A stretch of 64,000 nucleotides of DNA from Straminergon stramineum (GCA_963920665.1 OY987263.1:31422547-31486546), one strand, 5' to 3'. Counted from the stretch's first letter, positions 13,161 through 27,000 are shown. Translations and numbers: made by a program. The notes: generated by a model from the sequence alone, not told the origin.

Positions 13161-14749
13161 ATGGCGTCCACCATGGCCTTTGCTGCCGCTGCCCAAGTGA
13201 GCCGTGTGGTGTCTGCTGGAGTGCCGACGTCGCAGAAGTCCAGCTTCTTCGCAGGATCCTCCGCAGTGTCCATGCTCGGATGCAGCAATGGAAGCAGGGT
13301 GTCTATGGCGGAGTGGCTGCCCGGTCTACCACGACCTGCGTATCTCGATGGCTCCGCACCCGGGTATGGACCGACTCTTTGGGTGCATTGGCATTGGGCT
13401 CGGACTCGGTCTCGGTCTCGGTCTTGGTCTCGTTCTCGGGCGGATGGGTTGGGTCCCGAATGTGTGTGGAGTTTTGGGAATGTGTGGATTTGTAGCTGTT
13501 GGTCAGTGGTAGTGTTCGGTGGCATTGGTTCGCCGGGATGAGCGGGAGAGGATTGGAATTTGGGTGAGTGGCTGTTGCAATGCAATGCCGGTCCGTGGGA
13601 TGGTGTAATTAGGGTTTTTTTTCTTTCGATTTGTTGTGGATTTATATGCATTTGAGTTTTTTTTGGGTGTTTTTTGTGGAAGGTGGGAGGTATGGTGGGT
13701 TGAGAGGTAATGTGGTTGAATGTGAGTCGTTCCGGGATTTTCTCTTTGCTGCAGGGTGAAATTATTGTCCTGATCTGATTGTACTCAAGTTTGTCTTTGA
13801 AGGGTTGTTCTGATGATATGTGAATTTCTGCAGAGATTTTGGCTTTGATCCCTTGGGTTTGGGAGAGGTGCCGGAGAATTTGGAGCGGTTCAAGGAGTCC
13901 GAGATCTTCCACTCCCGCTTGTGCATGGTTGCCGTTGTACGTGCTCTATTGAAATTCAATCAGTACTCTTTTTTAATTTATTTTGCGTGAGTGTTTTGTG
14001 GTTCGAATTAGGCAATTGTGAAGCTAAGTGTTTTGGTGTGTTTCTCATTGCAGCCCGGAGCATTGATCCCGGAGGCTCTTGGATACGGAAATTGGATCGA
14101 TGCGCAGAAGTGGGCTGCCACTCCCGGTGGCCAGGCCACTTACCTCGGCCAGCCCGTCCCATGGGGCAACCTCCCCGTCATCTTGGCGGTGGAGTTTGTT
14201 GCCGTTGCCTTCGCTGAGATTCAGCGCAACAACGAGCCTGATATCGAGAAGAAGAAGTACCCGGGTGGTCCTTTCGATCCCTTGGGCTTCTCCAAGGGCG
14301 CTAACCTCGAGGAGTTGAAGGTCAAGGAGATCAAGAATGGTAATAAACGATGTGAAGTGATTTTTCGCTGTATTGTTTTCTTGTGCTTTGCTGATTGCCG
14401 GCATGGCATGTGAACGTTGGTTTAGTTGCTGCTTATAAGCTAAATTGAAGCTCTGAAGATTGCAGACATGGTTTTGGAACATTGGTTTTGTTTTCTTTTT
14501 GATTCGCTGAAGAATTTCGAACGTGGGTTTTGCTTGCTTATTCTGTTGCAGTTTAAAGCTCTATAAATCGCCGACCTGACTTTTTGAACGTGCTTTGCAG
14601 GTCGTCTCGCTATTCTTGCTTTCCTAGGCTTCGTGGTTCAAGCCCTTGCATACCCCGGCACTGGACCTCTGGAGAACTTGAAGACTCACTTGGCTGACCC
14701 ATGGCACCAGAACATTGCGCAGGTCCTCATTCCCCGATCCGTGCTTTAG
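13161..14749 (+). CDS. LHCA1: Photosystem I light-harvesting chlorophyll a/b protein Lhca1
   Basis: Four exons are modelled: 13161-13363, 13834-13936, 14054-14339, 14601-14749 (246 residues). Residues 1 to about 48 are a plastid transit peptide. The mature protein starts around [20 protein letters not shown], as in Lhca1. Helix B carries the ExxHxR ligand and ion-pair motif (E91, H94, R96), and helix C has [12 protein letters not shown]. The end [10 protein letters not shown] and [10 protein letters not shown] is typical of Lhca1 rather than Lhca2-4. The protein binds chlorophyll and carotenoid in the PSI antenna belt on the thylakoid. Length agrees with the family. One oddity: the usual RWAM after the helix B arginine reads RLCM (residues 96-99). 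The start is the first ATG of the exon, preceded by TGCAGCG. Confidence 0.96.
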
Positions 14750-16095
14750 ATTATATCATAACTCGTCGAGACTTCAGTAAGTTTGTTGAGTTTCTCGCTT
14801 CTGTGACATTTCAGGACGTGGTTTCCTTTCCCGAGGTGTGGTGGTTGAAATATGCACGCCATTGTAATATCATGAGGCTGCTCAATTCGCTGACCTCCCT
14901 TGTACACAAGACTAGTAATTTCAGTACTTGGATCCTTTCCGGGTTGCATTTGCCTATTCTGCTTTCGAGATTGTCCAAAACAGGCTTGAGATCACTACAA
15001 GTCCTACACCTTCAGGTTCTAAAGCTGTTTGTTCTACCTGGTTTTGTTCAAAGACTACAAGTGAACTCGGTTTAATAGACATGACGAGGTTGGGCCTACA
15101 CAACTCTTATTGGCATGCTAAAGCTTATATAGTAACAATCTTTGAGGTGGAATCAAGTCTTGTTGCCTCACGCAACTCTATTGTGGGTGGCCTCATACTG
15201 ATGGCCTTTTGGGATGTGAGTGCTCTGGCCTGAAGGTTTGGGCCTGCACATCCCAGAAGACAACACGAGGGGAACGAGGCTCTCGCTTCGTTAAGCACTG
15301 CCATATGACGGAAAAAGGAAACGCGTCGTCCCTGCATTGTAATATGTGAATTACTGTGCCCGAGACTCCCAACGGAACTGGGCGATTGTGGCACATTACG
15401 GTCTATGCGGCATTGTTTTCAGTTCGTAGCTTGTTACATAGCCGGAATGGATTATTACAATCTTGTTATTTCACCTCGATTTACAACGAAACGCACATGA
15501 TGTTCCTTTTGATTGTATGCCCTTCTGCTCCAACCTACATATGCAACCTATGGAATGAAGGTGTGTTTACAGGCAGTGCGAGATTGTCGCTAAATCCATA
15601 GCTAACAATGTCCAATCATTTTTCATCTAGTGCAACCACAGCAAATATATGAACTCGAACTATTCTCACCACTCTCAGTGGTTATTCACAAAAGTATTCT
15701 ACATGTATGGAAAATCTTATCGTCTCTTTTTCAAAGTTCTGTTCTCAATCTCGAACATTGTTCCTACTTCTCTAGGCATTGTTCTTGCACCAAAACAATC
15801 CTCTCCCAAAACTACTTGTCCAGATGAAATTGTGACCTGCCTCAGCCGTGCAATATATTTAAACTTAACTGTCCGGACCATAACCTGTTCCTTCTGAACT
15901 GAAAGGTAAACGGTCAGTTGTTTGCTTGTAGCATGCAGACTCTATCAGCTGGTCGTGATATGCTCCAAAATTCGTATTTGAATCAAGGGGACGACATTGT
16001 CTAGCCATATTGCTACATCTATTATACGTTCAACTTGGGAGCATCGCAATCACAACCCCTTAGCGAAGATTTTTGCTCAATTAACCCCAAAATAA
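14750..16095. other. Intergenic DNA between convergent LHCA1 and GART
   Basis: This holds the 3' ends of two convergent genes. No coding sequence is recognisable. Short open frames on both strands lack family features. Confidence 0.6.
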
Positions 16096-18502
16096 TCACA
16101 AATACTCTGCCTCATCCCACGACATGCGGATCATTGGCACACCATCCTCCCGCCAAAAGATACGGTCCTCACACAAGGCAGAAACTGCAAACGAGTACAG
16201 TTTGTGTTCCTGCAGCACACGTACGCTGCTGTCAAGAGTCCATAGCACTAGACATCCTCGGTTCAAAAAAACAAGACATTTTACCGAAAAAGATGCACTG
16301 TAAGGGAAGGAGATGTGCTAAAATTCTAACCCTTACCTCTTTGAGTACCCTGGAGGCCAATTCTGAAGCCGTATCATCAACTCGCACAGGTACAACCTTC
16401 TGGGCCAGAATGGGTCCAGTATCATACTTCTCATCTACAAAATGCACTGTGGCCCCGGAGTATCTGCATCACATACACAGAAGGCAATTACTACAGGTTC
16501 CACAGAAAAGCGCGCATGCATTGATCTGGCTGTGACATTTCACTTATAGAAAAGGTTTCAAACTTATGCAAAAATATACCGATAACTGTTTCAGGAAATT
16601 TAGACCTAGAAGTCAGTTATATGTTCTCATTTCCAAAGGCTACTGCAATGTGGACTCAGAATAAAACTTGTGGTCTTCATTTAAAATCAGACAAAATGTG
16701 ATATTCAAAATCAGTGTTTAGGAATAAAAAGGTCAGCCACCCAGATTTGGCAGCTATTGATAATGTCCATGTTTAGGGCTCAAGAGGAAAGTATCGATTG
16801 TGGTCAATTACAATCAATCCAATTGCGATACTGAGCACCGCTGCCGCACATACCAAGGCCAGTACCTTTGTATTATCAGTAATGTTGTGGGCTCAGAAAA
16901 ATAATTGTTGTCGTCATTTATGATCAGACAAACTGTGACAAACATCAGTGCGCATAACAGGACATAAAAGTTCTCACACGACAGTGGATTTCTCAAAATA
17001 AGAAGGTTAACTATAGTTCGAATTAGCGAAAGAAATCAATCACACCATGCCATACCCACTGCAAATATCTATTTACCAATTCATGGTAACGACAACACCG
17101 CAACTTCAGTGTAAAGTTCATCCACCTAAAGTATTGCAGTTTGGAGTAAATAATGCAGTGACAAGCTCAGAAATATTTTCGAGGCACTCCTCGGAGACAC
17201 AAAGCGATCAGTTTGGTAACTTACCGAGCACCTGAACGGATGACAGCTTCGTGAACTTTCATTCCGAAATACCCTTTACCACCAAACGACGGGAGCAGGG
17301 CAGGATGTATATTTAAGATTGCACGAGGATATGCATGAACCAGCTCAGATGGTAGTAATCTCAAATAGCCGGCCAGAAGAATATAATCCACACCTGCAAG
17401 CCTACATTCCATATTGTTTCAGTACTGTATTTTTCAAAAGACCAAAACAGGTATGCTTAAAGAAAAAGCCAGCGCTTCCATGGGTGCACAGCAACCTCCA
17501 ATAAAAGTGAAAGTTTAAAGAGACTTGCCCCAAACCGCACGATACCGTATGTATGAAGGGAACAAATAGTAGCAAACCGGATAATAGATCAAACCCCAAA
17601 TCTAGCACAACATCGTAATAACAAAAGAGGCCAACAAATCTTTTTCCACACGAGTTTTTTCATTTGTCACTATCAAATACCGTTAAAAACCCTAAAAGAA
17701 GAATGGCGATAAGTTGCGAACTATACTAAAAACCTTGACCAATGTGACATACCATTGTAAGCAAACAACCGGAGATAACATCGAATATTCACCTCAGATT
17801 CTCTACAAGCTCAGTCGGAGAGATTCCCTCAGGCGCATTCTTGCCCTTTGGATACGCCAGAACAGGAATGTTATTATCGTTCGCATATTCGACGCCTTTG
17901 CAACCTGAATGTTTGGGAAGAAGCTCAGACCAACCTCATCCGCAAAATATCAATAAATACACACGACAATTAGAGTTCCTGTATTCCAAGTAAAAGTACA
18001 AAAAACAAAAGTACAGTAGCTCCTACTACGGTATCATTGAAAATGAAGAGTAAACAGGCAGAGAATGAAGAATACCAGGCTTGTCTGAAACCACGAAGGC
18101 AACGTCGCCATGGATCGCATTCTTCTTACATCCAGCATGAATAGCTCGAAAATTGGAGCCCCCCCCCGAAACGAAGACAGCCAGCTGAGCCCTCGCAAGC
18201 CCGTCATCGATCCCTCCAGATTGCCGATTGTCTTCTGCACCACCTTCTAGTCTACTAACAGAAGTGGGACTCTCCTGAACACTCCCTACTTGTCCCTCCT
18301 GCAAACTCTCACACCTCATATGGCGCTGGACGGGCAGCATACGACGCTCAGAAGCCAAGTAGCCAGACACCAAACTCTTAGGTTGGCGAGTTCCAGGAAA
18401 GGATAAGCTCCTCCTCGTGCAAGGGCGGCAGCTCGACGATCGAAACTCGGGAACAAAGACAGAGCGACTGGACAAAGGGCTTGCAAGCTGCGAAAGCTCC
18501 AT
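16096..18502 (-). CDS. GART: Phosphoribosylglycinamide formyltransferase, plastid-targeted
   Basis: Five exons in transcript order: 18502-18076, 17904-17793, 17401-17225, 16463-16337, 16209-16096 (318 residues, GT-AG, in frame). The enzyme (PurN family) transfers the formyl group of 10-formyl-THF to GAR in step 3 of purine synthesis. VFVSGGGSNF (residues 109-118) is the phosphate-binding loop. N210 and H212 in NIHPALLPSFGG and D253 in VDEKYDTGP are the catalytic Asn, His and Asp known from bacterial PurN. The N-terminal ~105 residues, rich in Ser and Arg, fit a chloroplast transit peptide. The loop SGGGS is encoded over a run of nine G on the coding strand. It is divergent from BMS1, with 738 bp between start codons. 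Confidence 0.96.
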
Positions 18503-19240
18503 TGCTGCTACACGGAGAAGCAGAAGGAGAACTACACACCAGTCCTAAATCACAGGCCTGGCGAAATCAGACACAAACCATCCATCAATTCAGCACCGAA
18601 ATTGGCAGGCTTTCTCTCAACCTAACAGAAAATCGAAGCAACTACATCCCACAAATATACACGAAGGAACTCCCAAACAGGGCATAACCATATGCAAAGA
18701 CCCTCTACTTCCCCACAAGGTGATGTGTCAAGAGCGACCAATGACATTATGTAGGCAAGCAAAGGATACAACTGGGCGATGTCAGAGAATCTATCCAACA
18801 ATCCTCGGTTATCAACAAGGCGAGAAGACGCCCTGATTCGGGGCTTCTGGATAGCTTCGACGCAGCAATGCTTGTCTGTCACCAGAGCAGACAGCAGACA
18901 GACAGTGACAAACTAGGGTTTAGTACTGAGTAGGGCGGGGTCTCTGTGCTGCAGGTCGAAATCCATTCGGTGGATGAATTTCATCCTTCCAGAGATTCAA
19001 GCCACGGTTGTAGGGCCCGGGGTTAGGGTTTAAGCAATTTCCCCACGGGTTAGGGTTTAAGGCTCTGGTCGGGAGCGATGACGGAGTGTGTCGATGGCGG
19101 AGTCTTCACGGGGTTGTCGTTCTGTTTTTGTTTCAGGGAGTTTCTATTTGTGAGTAACTTTTGAATTGTGTATAGTATTTTGCAAGAGTTGTTGGTTTAG
19201 AATTCTAGGGTTGGAGTGGAGGATTGTGATTTAGTTCGGG
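18503..19240. promoter_or_regulatory. Bidirectional promoter region between GART and BMS1
   Basis: 738 bp separate the two start codons and must hold both leaders and promoters. Telo-box-like motifs (AAACCCTAA on the minus strand) lie at 19,023-19,031 and 19,050-19,058, with a CTAGGGTTT at 18,913-18,921. Telo-boxes are known in plant promoters of ribosome and translation genes, which suits BMS1. No clear TATA box was seen. Confidence 0.55.
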
Positions 19241-22200
19241 ATGGTGTCCGCGTTGGGCTTGGCCGGGAAGGCCTCCCAGCAGGACAAGAAGAAACAGCAT
19301 CGCAACCCGCAGGCTGGACCTGCGAAGGAGAAGAAGAAGCAGATTGACAAGAAAAAACGTGGTGTGGAAGGCGGCAAGGAAAAGAACCCCAAGGTATACT
19401 GTCCTCTTGGACGCTTATGCGGTCTTACGCTATGGATGCCAATTTGCGTGTGTCCTCGTATTCTTCGAATGTAGAAACGTTGAGATATTCGAGAAAATTT
19501 GGGAAAATTCGAACGGGATTCTGAAGGGTAGTTGCATTTTCTGAAATAGAAAGACTAGAATATGCAAAGCGCAAATTTTGATTAGCCAGCTATTGACAAT
19601 CTAATTGGGGTGATTCTTCTGTTGTGATCAGGCTTTTACCTTCAATTCAGCCACCAAGGCAAAGCGACTGCAGGCTCGCACTGCGGAGAAGGACCAGCGA
19701 AGGCTCCATGTTCCCATTGTAGATCGAGCTACCGGCGAACCTCCTCCGTACGTAATCGTTGTCCATGGACCACCCCAGGTAACCAGTAACATAGTAACAT
19801 GGTTTAGAGTGCTGTCGTATTTCGTCAGGGTGCCCTATTCCAGGGTATTGGTAGTATAAATGATCTGGAAATGAATTTAGTATGAGTGTTTCAAGATACC
19901 GAGTCCTAAACCCCTAAACCCTAAGATACGTTTATCGAAGAGCCAGTGAGGTTTTGCGTGGAAGATTACGCGGAGCTGTCGAGTCGACAAAATTTGACCT
20001 GTTTGTTTGAAGTGATCCTCAAAGTGTGATTGTTTGTTACTGTAGGTCGGAAAGACTCTTTTGATTCAATCCCTGGTGAAACATTACACGAAACACAATC
20101 TCTCGGAAGTTCGAGGCCCAATCACGGTTGTATCAGGTAACGCATCTGTCAGCTCTGGTTTTCTTGGCATTCACCATTTAACCCGTGAAGACTCAGGTTT
20201 TCAAACATCCAATTCGATTGATCATATTGTGAAAACATAGTTCAGCTGTGGCCAAATTTCATGTCTCCGTAGGAAGTGAAGAACATTATTGCGGTGGTCA
20301 AAAATATACATAAGAAATTGGACAAAAGAAAAGCCGTATGACATACTGGAGAGGCTATGTGGTTCAGACTACTGTGGAGCTTTGTCTGATAATTTCCTAG
20401 GGTTTTATACGTTTGAGATATTCCGGATCGCAATTGAGAATTTTGTTGATTTTTGGTTGGCATGACGGCTGGACTATGCTAAGATCCACTACGAATAAGC
20501 TGATGCATCACCTTCTACTAGTTAGATGATTAGTGCGCGTTTCTCCGAAGACTTGCCTTTCTTAGAATAGTTACCTTTCTTCTTGTTTCTCATTCTTTGG
20601 GGTCCTAGTCAGACTAGACTCTTGTATGTCAAGAAGATCCCTTATCAGATTATCTTCTCTTTAATTTTTTTCTTCTACAAGTAACTTTAGTTTTTTTATT
20701 GTAGGTAAGCAACGGAGGCTGCAGTTTGTGGAGTGCGCAAATGACATCAATGCTATGATTGATGCTGCCAAGTTTGCGGACCTAGTTTTATTGCTTACGG
20801 ATGGAAGCTATGGTTTTGAAATGGTGTGTTTCGCTTCCCCACCTGAATCATTTTATGCTGTTAAAGTTTTGAACCTTTGAAGTGTAGTTGTTTGATCCAA
20901 GAGAGGTGCAAATTTTCCCATCAACAAGAGTAGGAACTGATTATAAGTCTTGGCTGTGCAGGAAACATTTGAGTTCCTCAACATTCTTCAAGTTCATGGT
21001 TTTCCTAAAGTTATGGGAGTGCTTACGCATCTAGATAAGTTTAAAGACGCCAAGAAATTGCGGAAGACCAAGAAAAAGTTGAAGAATCGTTTCTGGACTG
21101 AGATTTATGACGGAGCCAAACTATTTTATCTCTCTGGGCTTGTCTATGGGAAGTAAGAACCTACCAGTTAGACTCAGTTTCGAAAGGACATTGTGTTAGA
21201 ACTCAATGTGGTCATATTTGTGAGGCCCTAAACTTGTAATAATATGTGTTGCTTTCGTCGTGCAGGTACCCGAAGCGAGAGGTTCTCAATCTGGCCAGAT
21301 TTATCTCAATCGCCAAGTTCCGACCTCTTTCATGGCGTGCCGTGCATCCCTATATTTTAGCTGATCGTTTTGAAGATTTGACCCCTCCTGAGAGGGTTCA
21401 AGAAGATCCCAAGTGTGATCGCAATGTAGCACTTTTTGGCTATCTCCGTGGCAGCAATCTCAAGCTGGGAATGAAGGTATGTGTGCATCTTGCTATGTCT
21501 CAAGTCTGGGAAATGTAGAAGCTCCTCTGACGCTGAACCAACTCTTAAGTCCACAGAACATCTGCCTGTATGAGCTTGTTTCTGGCTTTATTATCATGAA
21601 TCCAATTGATTTCATTTTACTATGAAAGTTTTGATCATCTGAAGTTAGTGTTAATCGTCGATCTCAGTAGTTTTTTTTGTGTTCTGGGATGCAGGTGCAC
21701 ATAGCAGGTGTTGGTGACCGTAAGTTAGCTGGTGTTTCCGCACTTGAGGATCCCTGCCCACTTCCTTCGGCTACAAAGAAGAAAGGGCTTAGAGAGAAAG
21801 AGAAGCTATTATATTCTCCCTGGTCAAACGTTGGGGAGGTGCTTTATGATAAAGATGCTACTTATGTGGATATCAATGATCATCAAGTGCAGTACTCAAA
21901 GCCAGAGTTAAGTGGAGTTGAAATTACAGATCCAGATTCAGGAGAGGAGAATGATGACGTTGGCGTGACCATGGTCAAGACTCTTCAAAACACGAAGTAC
22001 TCCATTGACGAGAAACTGAACAATAGCTTTATTCAGCTCTTCCGAGGTAGTGGCCCTATGAAGTTAGAGTCCAATGATCCAGGGAAGGAAGAAAGTGAGG
22101 AAGACGATGAAGACGATGAGGAGGATGTAGATGAGGATGGTGTGGAGGATGGAGAGGAGGACGACGACGAGGACGACGATGAAGATGAAGAGGATCAAGA

Positions 22201-25200
22201 GGATGGAAAATCTCCGAAGACAGTTCCTTCAAACGGGGGGAAGATTGCAAGGAAAAATTCTGATTCAGAGAGCGATGATGAGGATGATGAGGATGATGAA
22301 GAGGACGAAGATGATGACGACCATCATGGCTCGGCTGCCGGTAAGACGTCAGGGAAAATATCTTCGAAGGCAGTTGCTAAAAAAGGTAAACCATCTGAAG
22401 TAAAGGAATTCGCTAACGGGCGGATTAGACGGAAAGCTGTCTTTGAGGATGAAGATACGGATGCTGGACCAAGTGGTGTGGATAATCAAGAGAATGTGGA
22501 GTATGATGACTCCAGTGATGAATCCGTGGATTTAAAAGTGTCAAAGAAGGTGCGTCCGTTTAAAATCAACGAGTTTCCTTGAACATTCCCCAATACGATG
22601 CTAATATCATCAGACTGTAGGCAATATATGGGATTAGGTCTACTTGTATTTATTATCATCAGATGTAGTGCACCATAAGGTTAAGAAGGAACCTGTTTTG
22701 CGTTGAAGATAGTCAATAAGCAGAATTTCGTTCTTCCAGGGGTTGAATCTAGACAATGAGGAGGATGACAGTGATGAATCTGAAGAAGAAGAAGATGAGG
22801 AGGTTGAAGAAGAAGATGAAGAAGACGAGAGTGAACCGGACAAACCTACTTCCAGGAAGTCTAGTGTGAAGGATGTTGATCTGGATGGACCCACAAGAGA
22901 TGAACTCGAGCAAACAGCGGAGGGTCGGTTAAATATATCTGAAGATGAGGATGCAGAAACTGGTACTGTGAAATCCCATAATTAAAATCCTAACATGCAA
23001 GCCTGGTGTCTGGAGTACATGCCTTTTGTAAATGCAAGCCTGGATTAGATTATCAGGATGTCCAAGGTTAAGGGCTTCATTTTACATGATGAGGAAAGGG
23101 TTTCCCCAGTTGACTTCATGTTTTGTAAATCATACATATGATTCACTCGTGCATATTTGGATTACGTTTGACTGTGCTAATATATCCCTTGGTTAGGTCT
23201 TACTAGTTCCAATCTCCTACCTCCTTTTCCATGTGCAATGTTCCAAGCTGTCTGTCTTTCTAGGCGGGATGTGCTGATAGATCGATTCTCTTATTTTTTT
23301 CAGAGGGAGGAGACAGCCTTGGAGATGCGTCACGGTGGAAGGAGGGGTTGTTTGCACGAGCCCTTGCGAATGTGGAGAGAAAAGTAGATTTGATGCGCTT
23401 GGTGTATGGTCAGCAAGAGTCCTTACAAGGAAGCTCTCTACAAAACCAAGATTCTGATAGTGAAGATGAGGAACTTTTTAGATTGAGAAAGAACGATCAC
23501 AAGGTGTGTGTCAACTCTTGCTGGTTGTCTCCTTCACTGAATGCTGATTTAGTCTGTGTTTTAACTGAGCTGCGTCCAAATTAGTTGGATTGTTCTGTAC
23601 CAGCGCTCTGTTGGTGTTCATTTAGTTCTTCCTCATGCTGCTTTCGTGTCTGAATTCTATAAGTTGCGTGTTTTTGTATCACTCGAGAGTAACCTTTCGC
23701 TCTGATCTACCTGCAACTACTTTTGTGTGTTTTCATCAGTCCTCTCTGATCACATGTCCTAAAGTTTTGTGTTCGAAAACACTCGCTAATGTCTTGGTGT
23801 TTTTTCATATCACTTTAGTGTTAAAAATTATCGTCTATTTAATCTGGTCTCCGCTGTTGACGTCTATTCTTACACTCCTCAGTATTTTAATCTAGAGTTC
23901 AGTGCTCTTAACTGGACTCGTTTTTGGCTGCAGAGTTCTAGCAAGGGGGTTGCAATCCTTGAAGATATTGACTCGGAGGATTGCAGCAGACTAGATAAGG
24001 ATCCAGACACGTTTCAGGATTGGCATGACCCTGATCTTATTAAATCAATACGTGACCGCTTTGTAACTGGAGACTGGAATAAAGCTGCAAATAGGGGGAA
24101 AGCGGGGGAAAGTGTTGATGATGATAATGATGATGTATTTGGGGAAGACGAAGTATTTGGAGATTTTGAGGACCTGGAAACAGGGGAGCAACATGTTGCA
24201 GCCAACCCTGAGGGAGACAAAGGGGTAGATGCAGAACCTGGAAAGGGTGGTGCGCATTCTATTGAAGAAGAGGAGAGGCGACTGAAGAAGCTTGCACTTC
24301 GAGCCAGATTTGATGCACAATATAATGAGGGGTCTGAAGACGCGACTGAAGAACCTCTTGTTGAGAAAGAGAAGAGTAAGCGGTATGGAGGTAACTCCAA
24401 CGAATCTGGCGAGAAGGACTACTTTGACCAGGTTTGCTTTCATGAATCTTTCTTTGCATTTTCCAACAAGTGTGTCATATCTGGAATTGTCTGGAAAACC
24501 ATTTGCGACCCTAGCCAGTATTTTCCTTACTGAGTTGAATATGCAACTATTTTTCAGCGTAAGATTTAGAATGATGTAGAATGTGATTTCTTAGTTATGT
24601 AAAAGTGATGTCTGATTCTTCGAATAACCTCGTTTTTGTGTGGAATTGCAGCTGAAGGATGAGATTGCTTTGCGGAAACAGAAGAATCTTGCTGAACTGG
24701 CAGAGGTGGATGATATAACAAGGATAGAGATGGAAGGTTATCGAGGTGGCACGTACTTGCGTCTTGAGCTTCATGGCATGCCATATGAAATGGTCCAGTA
24801 CTTCGATCCAACTATTCCATTGCTGGTTGGTGGTTTAGGTCTGGGTGAGGAAGCTGTGGGCTTCATGCAGGTAATGCAATACACTTTCTTGATTATTATC
24901 AGTCTCTTCTTATGTTTCAAAAAACTTATTCGGAATCTTTGCAAGTGCTAGAGCATCTGCAACTACAAGCTTATGCTTTCCTAATGCAGTAATCGATTAT
25001 ATTGCAGGTTAGAATAAAAAGGCATCGATGGCATCGGAAGGTTCTCAAGAATCGGGATCCACTTGTTGTGTCCGTTGGATGGCGAAGGTTTCAAACACTT
25101 CCTGTGTATTCAATAGAGGATAGAAATGGACGACATCGAATGCTCAAATATACCCCCGAGCATATGCATTGTTTAGCAACTTTTTACGGACCCATAGCGC

Positions 25201-27000
25201 CTCCAAATTCTGGTCTTATTGCTTTTCAACATCTGAACAACGCACAGGTATTTTTGCAACCCTACTTGGTGTTTATCAAATCTCTGGAGTCTTAAGGACG
25301 TTAGGTTCAGCTTGTGCCTTATAGCATTTCAAGTTGCGACTTGTGAGTGTTGAGGAATCGTGCATAACCCCTTATGGACAAAGAGGCTCAAATTGGTCTC
25401 ATGTTTATTTAGCAGTTATGAGGTCATACGGGACTTTATCATCAAATGCAAACTTCTTCATAGATTCTAGTGATATCAAATTAGACCTCATCTGAATTGT
25501 GTTCTTTACAATTTGATCAATCAAATCCGTCATTGTCAAACTATGAATCTCTGCTGCTTTAGAGCTTAAGAAACGTGTTCAAGAATACTAACAAGAAGGT
25601 ACTGTCCTTGTGATTTTCTGCAGTCAACATTCCGAATCAGTGCAACTGGTGTGGTTCTAGACCAAGACCAATCTGTTTCAGTAGTTAAGAAATTAAAGCT
25701 TGTTGGATATCCTTACAAGATTTTCAAGAAGACAGCTTTTGTGAAGGATATGTTTACATCTGCATTAGAAGTGGCGCGATTTGAGGGTGCAGCTGTTCGC
25801 ACAGTTAGTGGCATCCGCGGTCAGATCAAGAAGGTATGTAACACACGTGACACTCTTTGCCATAAGGTTGGGACACTTATATTCCTTCCTATGCCTATTC
25901 TCTTTCCTTGTCTTGGCACTTTGTTTTCCTTACAGGACCATTGACGTCCGGGGGGCATCGTTGTGCTAGCAATTTCTTTAAATTTTGTTACCTTGTTTAT
26001 TTGAAATGGTGCAGGCAGTGAAGGCTGGACAAGGGAAAGAAGGAAAAGAGTGGAGAGAAGGCAGCGTGAGGTGCACTTTCGAAGATAAAATCTTAATGGG
26101 CGACATCGTGTTCCTTCGTGCCTGGACAAAAGTTGACATCCCTCAATTTTTCAATCCAGTCACAACCTTGCTGCAAGCCAAGGATGCTCAGTGGAAGGGC
26201 ATGAAGACAGTTGGAGAGCTTCGAAGGATACAGAAGTTACCCGTTCCTGTGAAATCGGACTCCCTGTACAAGGTATTCGATGTCAGCGATTGTTTCATCG
26301 TTCGGAGATTGTTCTCAGTGCTTGAAGGCACTAGAAATAGCTAGTACCTTGGTACAAACGTATGTGACGTTCTCACGGTGGCTTTGTTGATGATGACAGA
26401 AAATTGAGAGAAAACCTCGACAGTTCAATAAATTAAAAATTCCGAAATCTTTACAAGAGGCCCTACCCTTCAAGAGCAAGTCTAAGATGCAGAAGAAGCG
26501 CAAGACGCCACTTTTGGAGTCAAAAAGGGCTGTACTTATGGAACCTCATGAGCGGCATGTCGCCACGCTGGTCAACCAATTGAGTTTGATTCGCAATGAA
26601 AAGGTAATTTTTCTGATTCTGTGCCTTAGATGAGGTATCTTTTCATAATACAAATGCAATCAGCTTAAACTATTATCACTCGCCTTTTGCATTTTCCTTT
26701 ATCATTTATTTAGTCAGCCTCTGATTTCTCGATCACATACATGTCAGTTTCCTCCCTAACGTTTCTAATGTTTCTAATTCTGTGATTTTATTTTTTTGGT
26801 ACAAATTGTCTGTGCAGGCAAAGAAGCGGAAGGTTGAACAAGACAAGAAGCGGAAGGTGTATTTACTCAAACAAGCTGCACAAGAAGAGATGTCTAAGAA
26901 GAGAAAGCGTGAAGAGGCTAAGGACCGCTATCGTGAGAAAGCCCAACAAGAAAAGAGTAGTGGCCCTCGTCAGTACGGCAGTAAGAAGGCCCGGACATAA
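19241..27000 (+). CDS. BMS1: Ribosome biogenesis GTPase BMS1
   Basis: Sixteen exons: 19241-19393, 19632-19778, 20046-20136, 20705-20823, 20962-21152, 21266-21476, 21695-22549, 22740-22962, 23304-23503, 23934-24431, 24652-24870, 25008-25247, 25624-25833, 26015-26272, 26400-26603, 26818-27000. Together 4,002 nt, 1,333 residues. Bms1 is the nucleolar GTPase that works with Rcl1 in 40S pre-rRNA processing. A basic N-terminus leads to the P-loop GPPQVGKT (97-104) and the G4-like THLD (192-195). A long acidic, Asp/Glu-rich middle follows (about residues 430-650). The C-terminal AARP2CN/Tsr1-like region includes [35 protein letters not shown] and [10 protein letters not shown]. The C-terminus is Lys/Arg-rich. 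The protein is longer than yeast Bms1 (about 1,180), chiefly through the acidic region. The P-loop is split by intron 2. Confidence 0.96.

Noticed and set aside
12698..13912. A 404-codon open frame on the minus strand
   Set aside because: It lies opposite LHCA1 exon 1, its promoter and intron 1. Composition is biased (Arg, Pro, Gly, His) and it has no domain, so it is an antisense shadow of GC-rich DNA.
22056..22894. Ser-rich and His/Pro-rich frames antisense to BMS1
   Set aside because: They are the complement of the GA-rich codons of the BMS1 acidic region.
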